Part shown: positions 12,401 through 25,482 of the stretch, one piece after another
Layout of the letters: each line of letters starts with the position of its first letter
Position numbering within the stretch: the stretch's first letter is position 1
NCBI GenBank assembly: GCA_001643675.2
Contig: LSRY02000001.1
Span: 1,483,501-1,547,500, forward strand
Direction of reading: 5' to 3'
Origin: Monocercomonoides exilis
Taxonomy: Eukaryota; Preaxostyla; Oxymonadida; Polymastigidae
DNA length: 64,000 bases
The notes under the pieces: model-generated
Database searches by the model: none
Told to the model about the DNA's origin: nothing
Seen by the model: only the letters and a program-made list of their open reading frames with translations
Made by a program: the position numbers and the translations under genes

Positions 12401-13774
12401 AAAAGACTTAAAATATAAGCACACGTCATCAGGTTGAGTTTCCCAAGTTGGAGATGGTCTGAAATTAATCATTGTAATAGTCAAGATTTTCAAGAAGTTG
12501 TCTGTGAATTCTCTGTTCTTCTTGATTCTCTTTCTGAACGAATATGCAAAGTTGAGCAAGAGCTCAATGGCAGAAGTTCGAAGGCTGCACATAGAATCCA
12601 TCACAGAACATGGAAGCACGCCAGGAATATCTTGTGACGGTGAGGTCGTCACAACCGTTGCATCAGGCGTCGCAGATGCAGAAGGAACTGCTCCTCGTGC
12701 AACTGCTTGATCATAAGCGTTGTATGAATTGATGATTGCCTCTTCGCATGTGGTTGCTATTTGAAATAATGACTTTGTTAAAGAATCAAACACAGGCTCA
12801 AAGAACATTGGCCGCGCTTCTGCAATAGTAATCATCGAAGAAATTTGTTCTATTGCTTCTGCGTACAAGCCATCGTGAAGTTTGGCTGTTAAAAGCTGAA
12901 GCAAAAGAGGAGAAAGTTTTGAGTATATTTTTGCATTTTCACTCTTTCTTCCTGACGATGAAAGCATGGTGGCAAGAGCATCCATTGCAAAACTTTTAAT
13001 CTAAAAAATATGCGTCAAATTTAAAATAATATATAACTTTCTTCATTCGTGGAAAATCTATTTTCAAACCTTTGCACTTTCGGTGTCTTTCAAAGCATTT
13101 TCAAGAATAACTGACAGTGTTTGCGCAAATTGTTCAAAATATTCTCCATTTGATTCTACAACAACAGAAAAAATCTCAATTGATCTTTCGCGAACTTGTG
13201 GATTTTTGTTTCTTGTCCATTCAAACAATGATTTCAGAAAGTCTGGCCAATCCTTCAGCCCTTTGGAATAATAAAAAATTCATGTTGATATAAACATTCG
13301 GGAAAATATTTGTAATTTCATTTAATGCAAACCTTGAGCAATGTCCGAAGATCCTATTTCTGCAATTATCAAAGAAACAAATCTTCTCATTTTTGAAGGT
13401 GTCCTATCATCGAGAAGGAAAAAAACTGTTTCTTGAATAAGCCATGACTTTGTCTCCTGTGAAATGTGATAAAAAATTGAAGAAATCATCTTTGTATTCA
13501 CGAGATGAGAGCGAAGAGTTACAAGAGCAAGTTCTTGAACCTATCATCAGCAGAAAACAATTTTTTCATATCTTTTTCAAAAAAATGCTTATAAAATTCA
13601 TACAGCCTCGTTTGATGAAGTTCTGCACATTCCAAGAAGCGCACGAACATAGTTATCTGGACTACCTTCGAGAAGTTGTTTAAGAAATAATTCTCCTTCT
13701 TTGCGCATCGCATTATTCCCAGATGAAATCTTCAAAAGTTGTTGTTCAACATTCTTAGGATCGAGTAATTCCAT
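9441..13774 (-). CDS. IPO5: Importin-5 (Kap121/karyopherin beta-3) nuclear transport receptor
   Basis: Six exons: 13774-13604, 13540-13333, 13260-13070, 13000-12425, 12354-12285, 12130-9441; total length is an exact multiple of three (1301 aa, longer than the usual ~1100). HEAT-repeat receptor that carries cargo through nuclear pores under RanGTP control. Family hallmarks: the N-terminal SPDNYVRALLGM/CRTSSNEA segment, GLKDWPDFLKSLFEW, an acidic PDDDAD patch before the GGKFLLPIHFELI repeat and TDWRAHMTALL, and a C-terminal block with SALMKVMMYQATGHPE, LWLPHLPLLNDELEAV and a closing WETLSDERKAEV helix. The extra length lies mainly in Ser/Ala- and acid-rich loops (for example around 11250-11400 and 10370-10400). 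No duplication or frame break is seen. Confidence 0.9.
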
Positions 13775-13947
13775 GAATATTTGAAAATGCTTTATAAATC
13801 TTTTTTATTATTCAATATTAAAAAATAAAAATATTTAAAAAGGGCAATTGAGGATTTCCGGATCAAAAATATTTTTCCTCCTTTTGTTCGAAATAAAACG
13901 TGAAATGCTTAAATATAAATAAAATGAAGTGTAAATTTTTATAACAA

Positions 13948-14841
13948 TTATTTAGGATCAGTTGCAGAGGTTGATATGCGTGATTGTGTTGTTTCTTTCT
14001 GTTGAGAACTTTCTGGTTGAGATGGTGGAATTGTTTTGGAAGATGTGGAAAGTGTCGAGGAAGAATCAGAAGATTCTTTTGTTGTCTGTTGCCCAGAAGC
14101 AGGATGTGTGGTGAGAGAAGTCGAAGAAGACGTTGGCGGTGAATGTGTGGATTGTTGTGTAGTGATTTCGCCTTGCTTTCCTTGGAGAAGTGAATGAGCC
14201 CCCATTGCAATCCCTGGAGGAACTGCTGGTCCGCCCATAAATGTACCAGGCATCCCCATCGGAACTTTCATTCCGGAAGGCATCATCATTCCAGGTTGCA
14301 TCATCATGCCAGGCATAGACATCATTCCGGGCATCCCTAACATCCCTTGCATTGGAGGAAATCCTGGAGCGCCAGGCATCCCAGGAGCTCCTCGTCCTCC
14401 AGCCCCTGGAATTACAGGTCCAAATGGTAATGGACCAGCCATTGGAAAAGTCACTGCACCTGCTCTTCCCATAAAAGGCATGGACATTGCAGGATGCATC
14501 GCTCTTCCTGCAAATAAAGATGCGCCTGGTTGATTTATCCCTGGGATCGATTGTCCAAGTCCTGATGAAGAAAAATTAATATTTCAAAGATACTAATCGA
14601 AAAATGTTATACCTGCTGGTTGTTGTTTCAAAAATTGAGAGTAATACTTATATACATTTGCTTGATGCTTTTGACCGCTGTTATGTGCCCTTCGAACTTT
14701 CACTACAAGAAAAAGATAAAAAATAAAATGCAAAAATAACACAATATTAAAAAGTTTACTTATCTCAATACATGGCTATTAAAACAAACAAGAATCGTGG
14801 GTTAGCACAACATCGCAATAATCGCAATAGTACTTGGGCAT
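13948..14841 (-). CDS. SNRPC: U1 small nuclear ribonucleoprotein C
   Basis: Three exons: 14841-14790, 14702-14613, 14561-13948 (251 aa). U1-C stabilises pairing of U1 snRNA with 5' splice sites. It begins MPKYYCDYCDVVLTHDS, the diagnostic N-terminus with the first two zinc ligands; exon 2 gives KVRRAHNSGQKHQANVYKYY, supplying the two His ligands and the helix that contacts RNA. The remainder is the usual Gly/Met/Pro-rich tail (repeats of GMPG and PGMM), then a Ser/Thr/Gln-rich end. The zinc finger is complete only when the 52-nt first exon is spliced on. The gene lies 173 bp downstream of the importin start on the same strand. It is relevant locally because 5' splice sites in this window follow an unusual GTNTG pattern. 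Confidence 0.95.
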
Positions 14842-15572
14842 TAAATAACAAAAGCAAGAACTATTGCAGTAAAGTAATTGTATGGGTGGTGATGATCTTT
14901 GATGAAAGGTGGTAAAAAATATCACAAGTTTTGTTGTGTTTTTAAAAAGGCATTTGCTTTTTAACGTGTCATTTAGATAAGAGGAAGCAAAATGAGTATA
15001 AAATTTTTTCCATACATGGTGATGAATTTTGTTGACTTTTATTATCATTTTTTCATTGATAAATTTAATTCTATTAAATTTTCAGATTTGGTGTTGTTGA
15101 ACAAAGAATAAACAACGTCAAACTTGCTTTATGCATTCCTAATGTCAAAGAAAAAGAATCTATTTTATTATGGAAATATAAGTGGATCGTTCTTATCAGT
15201 TTCAATAACATTATTTGTTGATTTTTTTGATGATTTTGGACAATTGTTCAAAAATACACATGAATATAATATTGTAAAATATGTGAATTTATCTTCTTCA
15301 ATAAAAAATAAAAATTATTTCTTTTGAATTTTCTTCTGTGTGAGTTTTCAATTACTAATTACGTTTCTGAATTGAACAAAAAAACTCATAAAAATTATTT
15401 GAAAAATTCTGTTTTTAAAAATAAAATATTGAACGAACTTTAAAACCATATTGTTGTACTCATAATTGGTGTGACAAAATAGAACAAATAAATAAAATAT
15501 TGAATTGCACTCAAAAAAATAAAAACCACAGAAAAAATAAGGAAAAAAAGCGAAGTGGAAAAAGCTCAAAAA
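14842..15572. other. Intergenic upstream of SNRPC
   Basis: 731 bp, AT-rich, with several A-runs and short Lys/Asn-rich open frames (for example 15124-15327) that show no coding conservation. It contains the U1-C promoter and the 3' end of the Ccz1 gene. Confidence 0.6.
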
Positions 15573-17035
15573 TCACAAATACGCTCGCTGAAGTGCGCGA
15601 AACAGTTCTGTCAGTTTATCTGTCAAAATTGCAAACGAAAAAAAAAAATAGTAACAAAAAACAATTAAAAAAAAAAAGCAGGCAAACCATTTGCATCAAT
15701 AAATCCGGACACAGTCGCTGGAGGAAACACTCCAATAACTTCTCTTTCGCACAGCTTGCGTCCAGTTATCCAGTGCCCGCTGCTTGTGCGAAGGAGAACA
15801 TCACGTGCAGGCGGAGACGCACTTGGGAAAAGCAGTCGTGTTTGTTGGGGCAAAAAATGAATAAAAAGCAATTTTTGCAGGAATTAAAAAAAAAAAAAAA
15901 AGAGAGAGAGAGAGAGAGAGAAAGAAATGAATTAAATATTATGAAAATGCACATACACGTTGAGCGTTTTATGGATTTCACAGACAAGATGAAGGATATC
16001 GCGTTGAAGAAAGATTTTGGAGTCTTCATCTGAAGAAGACAGTTCTTGTTGCATTATCCAATGAAGTTTAAATTTATAAGTAAAAAATAAAATATATTGT
16101 TTTGGTAATGGAGACATAATTAAAAAGATTATTAATATTTTCATGGGATAAAAAATAAATAGAGATACCATCTGCAATGTTTGACCTGATCAGCAAGTCA
16201 ACATGATTGATAAACACATGTCTCACAAGTTTTTGCCTGTATTTCATACAAAACGTTAATAAAAAAAAACAGCTTATTCGAAGCAAAGAATGATTCGTTT
16301 GATTTTTTGATCAAACCTCCGTTCTTCCGCTTTCTGTGAATGGTGCTTGTCGCTTGAAGAAGGCGAGCGTTTGGCTGAGGAAGAGAAGAACGGAACGGAC
16401 GACTTGGAAAGAGCAGACAAAGAGCGGTCCATTTCAGAGAGGACCGAGGAAGGGAAGAAGAGCTGAGAGGAAGGAGAAGGGCTGGGCTGAGATGGCTGTG
16501 AAGTGGATGACGTGGCTGGGGAAGAGGAAGAGCTTGGCTGTGGAATGAAGAGGAGGTATGAAATGTTGGAGTGCTGAAATGACAAGGATAGGAATTATTA
16601 TTATTATTATTATTGTATAAGTTAATATATATCAATCATAAGAAATAGGATGATAGTCAATGTAATGCAATCAATAACAGAAAAATCGTGAAGCATTTGT
16701 CGTTTGAAAATCAAAAGAAAATTAAAAACATGAAAAATAATAATAATAATAATAATAATTTTGATTTATCTTCACAAATAAATGCAATCCACAGAATGTT
16801 CTGGTATTTTCATTGGAAATCAGGCAAACTTTGAATATCAGAAGGCGATGAGGTTCTGAGCCGTTGTCTAAATAGACAAGCGGAAAAGAGCTAAGCGGAG
16901 TGGCATCGACGATTTCGGATTCAGTCTTCACTTTGAACTTCACTGGCTCAGGCACAAAACCTCTGAAGAAAATAGACAAGTATATGGAAGGAGATTTATT
17001 GCAAACAATATAAAATCAATAAAATTTTTTATTAA

Positions 17036-17114
<79 letters not shown>

Positions 17115-18461
17115 ATATTTAGCAATCAATTCTGGAAGCGAAAGAAACGAAATACGAAGCAAACAATGTCTCGGCAGACGAGCACAAAAACGGATGAAGA
17201 AGATAAGGGTTGGCAGTTATTGCAGGGCCATCTGACTTTGTTGATGCCCTTGAAGATTTTGCGATTGACGTGGATGAATAAGCCGGCGGCATCGAATTCT
17301 GTGAATTTTGTTTTGCTTCAGCTGAAGTTGAAGACTGCAGAAGAGGGTGCAGCGGCGAAGGGGCAGAGGATTGCTTGCTTTCTGCTTCTGCTGCACCGTC
17401 CTCTTTGGACAGCAGCTGTCCAAAGCGTCGTTGCTCTGCTGGTAGAAGCATGCTCCCGAAAAGCAAAACATACAAGGCGTGAGTGTCGTCCATGTTCAAC
17501 TCCGAAAATAGCAATGATTTCTCGTGAAACAACGCCACCCTCGTAACAAACGGAAATAAGGATTCAATTTCTGAAACCATTGTCTGCAAAAAAAGAAAGA
17601 AAGAAAGAAAGAAAAAGAAAAAGAAAAAGAAAAGAAAATAAAAGAAAAAGTTTTCAATTAATAAAGTGTGAGAAAGATAATGAAATTTGGAAAATTTACC
17701 TGTGCGCAAAGAGCGGAAGGTGTCGAAAGCAACGCTACATCAAGTCCAGATAGTCTATCAAAAAACGTCATTCGCGTAAAATCCAAGTGTTCAACATTAA
17801 ATTGGAAGAATGTGTTGCATCTGTCTCGAAGTTCTTTTCTGCTAAATTGGTTCATTGATCCATTTGTTAACTATTTTTGATAAAAATAAACTGAATTTTC
17901 TAATTTTTAAAATATGAAATCTCAAACTCTAAAATTTATATATAATTGCTGAACAATTCCTCTTAGAATGAAGTCATGCAAGTCATTTGGAAAACTCATT
18001 TCAATTGCTTCATCTTTCACCGGAACTATTAAAGATGGATTTTTTACAACCTAAAAATATATTTGCAATATGCAATAAAAATATGTGTTTTCAAACACTT
18101 CAACATACCATCACCATGTGATAATTTTCTTCAGGTTCAAAAAAAATATATCTATGCTTTTCAAGGTGAACAGATTCACATTTTCCACCAAAATTTTTTG
18201 AAAACGAACTATATTTAAAAAATAAATAAAGTAAAGTAAAGTAAAAATAAAATAAACATGGCTATATGCTTATGAGAATTAAATGGAGTAAGAATACGTT
18301 GCAAAATTAATGATAGCTTCAAAAAAACCGCAGAAATTTAGTTGTTCACTCATTGATGTTGTTGAAGGATAAAAAAATAAAAGCTTTTCTGTTTCGGAAT
18401 CCTTTCTACCAATTTCCGGATTGTATATCACGAAATTATCGACAAAAGGTAAATTTATCAT
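15573..18461 (-). CDS. CCZ1: Vacuolar fusion protein Ccz1 homologue
   Basis: Eleven exons: 18461-18298, 18208-18109, 18050-17928, 17870-17700, 17583-17156, 16962-16830, 16573-16317, 16236-16169, 16029-15957, 15821-15688, 15619-15573; phases agree throughout (565 aa, versus ~480 in human). Ccz1 pairs with Mon1 as the Rab7 exchange factor on late endosomes. Recognised blocks: FVIYNPEIGRKDSETEKLLF (first longin domain), FFEPEENYHMVM then VVKNPS, YINFRLTNGSM, a second longin-like block LFHEKSLLFSELNMDDTHAL, FPLVYLDNGSEPHRLLIFK, FINHVDLLIRSNI and the ending SSGHWITGRK...FIDANDKLTELF. The last 15 residues appear only with exon 11. Long Ser-rich inserts sit in exons 5 and 7. An upstream in-frame ATG at 18503 would add 14 hydrophobic residues; I prefer 18461. 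Introns carry simple repeats. Confidence 0.85.
15900..15921. repeat. (AG)n dinucleotide run inside CCZ1 intron
   Basis: About eleven AG units preceded by an A-run. On the gene strand this makes a long CT/T pyrimidine tract upstream of the 3' splice site at 15822. Confidence 0.9.
17037..17117. repeat. (AAAT)n microsatellite in CCZ1 intron 5
   Basis: About twenty near-perfect AAAT units within the intron between 17156 and 16962. A likely hypervariable locus; no coding role. Confidence 0.95.
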
Positions 18462-19362
18462 CTTTTTTACGAAAACAAAAACAACAAAAATGATCCGTGC
18501 CACAAGTTATTATATATCAAAATTATTTTTGTTTAATCTAGTTAAACAAGTTTATTGAAAATAACAAAAAGAAAAAGAAAAACAAAAAAAAAAAAAAAAA
18601 AAAGAATTTATATAATTTTTCGAAAAAAAAAAATAGAGTTTTTACTGAATGATTCAGCGAATGTGAAAAAGTTGATTAGATTTCAAAATAGCAGACAATG
18701 TTAAGTTAGACAAAGAAACTTCAAAAATAAATCTCATTGAAATTTAAATAATGCATTAATAATAATTTTTTTATAAGCAGTGTTATGAACATGAAGATTC
18801 TAGCTTTTATCAGTTTCGTTATCAATGATTAGGCAACGTTGAAAAGTTCAGAAATAATCATTTTCGATTTCTCGTGATTTTTTATAACAACAACTTTATT
18901 TGATAATAGCCAAAGCAACATTTTCAAAGAAAAAAGGTTTTTTGAATCGGGTCAGTAATTGATTACGCACATTTTATTAATAATTTTTTCATAATTAAAA
19001 ATTAATAAAACAATAACAACGAATATGTTGTTTTCAGACTATTCGTTTATGTTTCAACATGTTCAAATTCTTATTCATCTGGGGGAAAATATTCTTTAAA
19101 AAAGGAATGCAACTGTTTATTTGCTCGTTTTTACTTTTTTTTCAAATTTTCTTTTTTCTTGTTGAGTAAAATTTTTGGATCAAGCCTAGAATAAAAATAT
19201 GATTAAAAAAAATAATCATTCATTTTATTAAAGATATTTCTAATAGATTCAGAATTTGGTTTGAAACAAAAGTTTTATTATTTACTGTTCGTCTCAATTG
19301 CAGAATAATGAAAAGAGATTATATTTTATAATGGAGTTTCGAAACGAAGGTGTAGTATTTCA
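18462..19362. other. Intergenic, AT-rich
   Basis: 901 bp between the Ccz1 start and the end of the next - strand gene. Poly-A tract near 18585-18605, otherwise unstructured AT-rich DNA; no gene seen. Confidence 0.6.
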
Positions 19363-20716
19363 TCATACATTCACGAAATAATCTGAAATATTCAACGACA
19401 GTTCATTCCCATGAGTTCCATTAAGATAAAAGAATTTTTCATGAAAGCATGTGATTGCATCTTCGAATCCTTCTTCTTCCATTTTTTCAAATATCATTCT
19501 TTTCACCTTCATCCATTCTTTATAATCATCATCCTCAATGGTATTTTCTGTCAATCTTTTTGAAAGAGTCAAAAAGAATAGCAAGCATTCATATTTAATA
19601 TCGTCTTCAATTGTTGAGTGATAAATTTCTTCCAAAAAGGAATCGATAACTCCACCCTTCAGAAAATCATTGAAAACATACAATGATGACTGTTGCTTTA
19701 TAATTTTCAAGAAAGTGAAACAATACTTCATGATTATTTCTCTGTTATTTTCTTTTGCTTCTTTGTACAACCTTGTCATGCAAGTTATTAATTCAACAAA
19801 CCTTTCTTCTTTAAACGTGCAACCAAAAAAGAAGTATTGAATTGTATCCATCCATCTTTTTGCAATTGCAATATTCTTTTTTTCTTTTCCTCTTTTTTCT
19901 TCTTTTTTCTTTTGAAAATCTCCATTTTCTATCAGTTCTTCTAGCTCTCTTTCCGCTTCTTTCGCAAATTGCAGTTCATTCTCAATCAAGTCTTCCAACT
20001 CTTTCTCTTTGAAGAATCTTTTGTTCAAAAACTCCCAGGCAGATTGATAGGCAAGTCGTGTCAGATTGCGATACACCTGATGATATTTGATTACCTCTTT
20101 GATCTCATTCAAATATCTATCTTTTTCTATTTTCTGTTTTCAATTTAATGGATTAGCCAATAAGTTTCATTAATAAACAAAAAAAAATACTCACTTTCAA
20201 CACCATAATTTTACTCAAAGCCAACAGAGCTACTTCCACTTCTTTTTGTGTTTTCTCGCTCTTCTCTTTGTTCAATGCCACGTTCAGAAGGCAAGGCATG
20301 CAAATACGAAGTAATGCAGGTTGAAAGCGGAAGCCTATCAAAAGATAGCAAACACATAATTCAATAAAGAGTTTTTCATCCTTTTCTTCTTTCTTCTCAT
20401 TTTCATCATAAATCAATTTTTCTATCCTTATTCTCAACTGAGATTTTTCAAAATGAAGACTCCAAATATTTTTCATCTCTTTGTTATAACCCATATGCTT
20501 CAATAGCAAAATCGCACTTTCAATTGAAAATTTCTCTTTATCAATCATTTTGTCCATTGCATCAAAGAATTCTTTTGTGAAAATTAATTTCAATTCTTTT
20601 TCATCCATTTCTTCCATTATTTCATTCATTCTTTCAATATTCCGTTTCTGTTCATTCTTGTCGCAATCTTCAAGCTCTGAAAATAATTCTGATAAAAAAA
20701 TTGCAACAATCTCCAT
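19363..20716 (-). CDS. Unrecognised helical protein, local family copy 1
   Basis: Exons 20716-20195 and 20133-19363, joined by a 61-bp intron (phase 0). I do not recognise the family. The protein is acidic and Lys/Glu-rich, predicted all-helical, with no signal peptide or membrane segment. Landmarks shared with copies at 24052 and 27875: AILLLKHMGY, EKLFIELCVCYLL, VEVALLALSK near the exon end, and NLTRLAYQSAWEFL early in the last exon. Leucine spacing suggests ARM/HEAT-like helical repeats (inference). In the other copies a short first exon splices with phase 1 onto a position matching the AG at 20689-20690, so a missing upstream first exon is likely. The ATG at 20716 inside that putative intron would be the alternative start. 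Confidence 0.6.
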
Positions 20717-23700
20717 TACAGTATTTTAAAGTAACAACAATTGCAAACCAGTGAATGATTTTTGGACTCCAATCTTCTCAATTTTTGAGTATTTATTGAC
20801 AAAAAACAATGAAATTTTGACATTCAAATTGAATTCGTATTTGTTTGGATAGAAAAAATAGGCACGAAATTATAACATGAAATAGACATGAAAATATATG
20901 TGTTCATGCTGTCATTCTATGCATTTGCATTTTTGAAAAGGTAATAATGAAGAAAAACAACGCTTATTATTTCTGAGATTGTTGTTATGGATTCAGAGAT
21001 CAATAAATATCTTATTGAAGAAATATCAATTAGCAGGAGGAGAGTTCAACATATTAATTTTCAACAGTAAGTTAGCAATATTATTTTTTGTTTTGAAAGT
21101 TGGCAATGATGGCAATGCATAAATGCTGAAATTCTTTCTGATGATTTTTGAAAATTGGATGGCTTTGGGGAATACAAAGATTTTATAAATAACACAAAAG
21201 ACGTAATGAATGTATTTTTTATTGTTTTATTTATTGTGAAGATATCCATATGTATCCTTTCCAAAGTTCAGGAATCCGAATTATTGTTGAAATGGCCAAT
21301 TTCCTTTTTGTGGAGCAATATGATGGGAACGGAGCAGATTATAATACAAAAATTGATAAATAAAGGAATATATGCAAGATGCATGATTTTTATATATTTT
21401 TATTTGGTGCAAGAGATGAAAACAAATTCGACTGAAGTTTTGTTGAATGAAGATGAAAAGAAGGAATTCTGTGAAGGACAAAATCTGCACAAAATCATAT
21501 AGAATTTAGGAGCATAAGGCAAAGGAGAAGCTTTTTTAGCAAGGAAAGTGGCTGGCAATATTGAGGGAAGGATATTTATCACAAAAAAAAGGCAATAAAT
21601 CAACGAAAAAAAGGAGAACCCCAAGATGTCAATAATATTTATAAGGTTTTCCTGTTTCTCTGACTGTGCCAGGCAGGCATGGAAGGCTGCGAAATTCTGT
21701 TTCTGATTCCGCTTTTGCTCCAAAAGAAAGTGGAAAAGCCAACGATGAGATGTCCATTTGTCGAATTCATTTTGCCAATCGAGCAGCGTTCTGTTCAATT
21801 GCATTTGGATTTCATTCTTCGAAGGGACAGTCATCATGAGCAAAAAAAGCGATTATCATTCGAAGTTTGCTTTCTTTATCACCGCATCCAATGAAAGAGA
21901 ATTTGATGGCTTTGGTTCTTCATCTGTTTTCAGAAAAGTGATTCTTGTGCTCCATTTCAATGCTTGTTCTTGATCAATTGAGTTGTGTGCCTTGAACATG
22001 AAGATTTCATTAAATCTGTATCATCATCCTCAGCATGAAAATAGCTGAATGAATGACAACTTTTTTCATCTTTCCTCCTCAAAGTTACTGAAGAACAGTG
22101 GATTTATTGTGAAAACATTCATTTCTCTTTTCTTCGTCATCTTCTTCCACATGCAAGTCTTCATCAAATCACATCACAATTCCATATTTGGCAATATCGA
22201 TATTGCAAAAGCGGAGTTATTCTCATCAGCTTCTGTGCCAGAAATAATGAGTGAAATGAAGAAGAAAACGATGAAAAACATTTCAAGAAATGATATTGAA
22301 ATGAACAAGTGAAGGTGGGAAGAGACATCAGCAAAAGAAGAAGGCAACAATGATTGTTTGGGAAGCGAAGATGATGTATTGAAATGTTGAGATAAAAGAA
22401 AAGATGGATGAAAAGAAAAAGAGCAAAACTTTGTGAAATTGCAGATGAAGAAGAAGATTGCATATTGGCTGATGAAAGTGTTGATTTCAAGAGAGGCGCA
22501 GGACTCTGGAACCATGTGCATGTTTGCATGTGAAGACTCTGTCATTTGAGGCTGATAACATCGACAATGCCATATTGTGAGATTCACCAGATACAAAAGG
22601 ATGCAGCATTTGTGTCTGAAGCAGTTGAAACGGACTTGTGCAACCCATGGCACAAAAAGCATCTTTGATATCATCGAAGCTTCAAATTCATTTTGGTGAC
22701 TTCTTTCGCTTTCCGTTTTGGCTTCAGTTTCAGCTGCTGCGTTCATGACAATTATTCTTCATTTTGCTTCGTCTTATTTTTCTTTCCACTGAACCTGCCA
22801 TCATACTGTATGCCTCACAGCTCATTCAGCAGATGCTGTCCAGGCAGCGATGTCTTTGCAGCTGATACTGTTGTGCCAAGTGAAGAAGGAGCAGAAGTGA
22901 AAAGACGTTGTAATTTCATTCATTTGCTTGTGTTATTGAGCTCAGCTTATGCAGTTGATTGAAGTGAAAAAGACTTCTTTGAATTATCCAACAATAAAGG
23001 AGTTTGAATAAAAAGAATACTTGGAAATTGAATCTGGATGCCAGCCATTCTCATCATTCTTGCAAATTTGAAGTTAAATCATTGCATTTGTTCTTTCCAT
23101 TCAAAACATTTAATTTCTATTGGTAACTGAAAGATGAAATGTTTGCATTTGTGCTTCCTTTATTCAAATTGCTTTCAAAAGGCGTCTTCTCCATTTTCGG
23201 CTCGCTATTTCCTTTCAGATGAAGCCAAGTGGCCTTTGGCGCAAAAGATGTTCAACAAAATGGCATGCTAATGTGAACATCTCTTTTTGAAATGACCTTG
23301 AAAAAGGCTGAATATTGTTTCTTCGCCATTGAAGTTGAACTCCAAAAGATTTCTTTTGTATAAACCTTTTTTTTGTAAAAAAAAAATCCATTATCCTGAT
23401 TAAGGAGCGTTGACTTGGTCTTCTATATGCCTGGGAATTTTTTTCATTTTTTCTTTCACATGGACTCTCCGATGCTTTTGTTCTGTGATTCCATTTTGAC
23501 TATCTGCTTTCACAACGAAAACCAACAATTCCTTTGGATTTGTCGAATGAAAGCAAACAAGAATGAAAAAAATAACAAATGAGAAAAAAAATACATAGAA
23601 TACGTAAACATCAAGTTCATTATTATTTTTTTTTCCCTGTTGCAAATCACAAAAAAGAAACGCAGGTTTTTTTCATCATCTTATTTTGTTTTCATTTTCT

Positions 23701-24051
23701 CTTCTGTCGTTATTCTTATTTGTGACTAAAATGAAGTTTTATTCATTCATACAAAAAATATGATAGTTTGAACTTCAATTTCAATAAAAAGAACATTTCA
23801 CCGATTCATAAGCTTTTGGTTTGATCAAAAATTAACAAAAGGTGTGTTTTTCTTCTCTAAGACAAAACAATCATTGGTTTTGTTGCTGTTACATATTGCA
23901 CATTTTTTTATTAAAAAAAGCCTTGTAATTGGTTTTTGATCAAAAACATATTTAAAAAAATCAGAAAAAAAAAAGAAGTTTGTTTTTGCTAATAATAACA
24001 TTGTTTGAAGTTTTATTGTGTTTATTGTTTTCTGAATATATCACGAACAGA
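20717..24051. other. Gene-poor AT-rich region
   Basis: 3.3 kb without a gene I can support. Short frames exist on both strands (115 aa at 21155-21502, 190 aa at 22174-22746 on -), hydrophobic or Ser/Phe-rich and lacking family motifs or convincing splice structure. Stretches around 21650-21900 and 22450-22900 are less AT-rich than the rest and could be decayed coding sequence. Confidence 0.4.
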
Positions 24052-25482
24052 ATGAGTGCTGGAGATGAAGGAATACAAGAAATGAACATTGTGGGCAAGT
24101 TTTTGAGTTTGTTTATTTCCAACTATTTTGAAAAACAAACAATTTTTCATCCTTTTTATGTTTTTTGAAGAACTGTTTGACGAACTTGAAGGTTGCAACG
24201 ATGATGAACAAAAAGTCAAAATTGAAGAAATGAATGGACTTCTTGATGAGATGAGCAAAGGTGAATTTGAAACAATTAGCAAAACAGAAATGTTTGACAA
24301 GATAGCAGAAATGATTGAAGAACAGAAATTGTTTTTGAGCAATGCATTGCTTCTATTGACGCACATGGGATATTTCAAAGTGTTGAAAGATACTTGGGAT
24401 TGTGGTTTTGATGGCTCTTCATTGAAGAATAAATTTGAAAAGATAATTCTTGAAGAAAATGGTATAAAAGAAGGAAGAAGTGAAAAGCTGCTGGCTGGCA
24501 TTTGCAGATGCTATATTTCTCTTAGTTATTGCTCTCCAGTCGAATCACTTTCAATTAGTTGTAATTTCCTTCTGACGTTTGCATCGGATAAAGTGCAAAG
24601 AGAAGAAATGCAGAAAGATGTGGAAATGGTTTTGCTGGCTTTGAGTTGCACTGGACTTTGTGGGGTGTGGATATTTCTGTTTTTCTTCATTGTTATTTGC
24701 TTATTCTTTTTTTTTGGAAGAGTTCAAAAAATGATAAATCAATGAATCGATTAATTGATATCATCAAATATCATCAGGAACACAGAAATCTTACACCGCT
24801 TGCTTATCAGTTGGCTTGGAAGTGTTTGGTGGAAAGGGAGCATGCTATAGGAACGTTGAATTGGGCAGTTGTTGATGATCTGCATTTTGCGAAGGAAGCA
24901 GCGAGAGAAGTGGAAGAGCTTGCTAGGCATGTGGATTGGAAGAGAAAAGAAGAAGAAAGAAGAAACGAAACAAAAGAAGAGATTCTCTTGATGAAATGGA
25001 TCCAAACATTGGCGAGTTATTTTAGCACATGTCAATTTAGGAGCGAAGAATATGTTGGGCTAATCAGAAGCGTTGTGCAGGTGATAAGAATGGCAAAGGA
25101 TAATTTCAGAGAAATAAGCAAACAATGTGCTTTTTCTTTAAGAAGAGCAGCGGAAAGCAGCGGAGTGGAAGTTGATTACATCTTTAAAGGGGAAGCTGTT
25201 GATATCTTTTTGGAGGAAATTCAACAGTCAATGTTAGATTATGAAATGACATTAAATTATTTGACATTTTTGATGAATGTTAAAAGAAAATTGAAAGAAA
25301 AAAATGAAAATGAAAGTGATGAAGCAAAAAGGCAGGAAGCAAAAAGAATACTGTTTGACAAGGCTGAAGAAAAAGGATATGAAGACATCATCATTAGTTT
25401 TCTAGAAACGATACGAACAGTGAAAACAAGTTTTTGTTTTCATCTGTCTGAATATTACTCAGATTATTTTGTATTCATTTGA
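24052..25482 (+). CDS. Unrecognised helical protein, local family copy 2
   Basis: Three exons: 24052-24106, 24171-24664, 24721-25482 (436 aa); introns of 64 and 56 bp with phases 1 and 0. Same family as the genes at 19363 and 27875, lying between them in opposite orientation. It begins MSAGDEGIQEMNIVGKFLK, continues LFDELEGCNDDEQKVKIEEM, NALLLLTHMGY and EKLLAGICRCYISLSY, and the last exon has IIKYHQEHRNLTPLAYQLAW and a Lys/Glu-rich middle (KRKEEERRNETKEE). Predicted soluble, helical, about one quarter charged residues. No known domain recognised. The full first exon here supports equivalent exons in the relatives. The intron 2 donor is GTGTGG. Confidence 0.7.

Noticed and set aside
15500-16033. 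A 177-residue Lys-rich frame on +
   Set aside because: It is antisense to CCZ1 exons 9-11 and their introns, including the AG dinucleotide run; the - strand reading matches Ccz1.
16722-16829. Extending CCZ1 exon 6 through VCLISNENTRTFCG
   Set aside because: A GTTTGC donor at 16829 joins LLIFK directly to HSNISYLLFIP in phase, matching the spacing of the conserved strand pair; the extension would insert unmatched residues.
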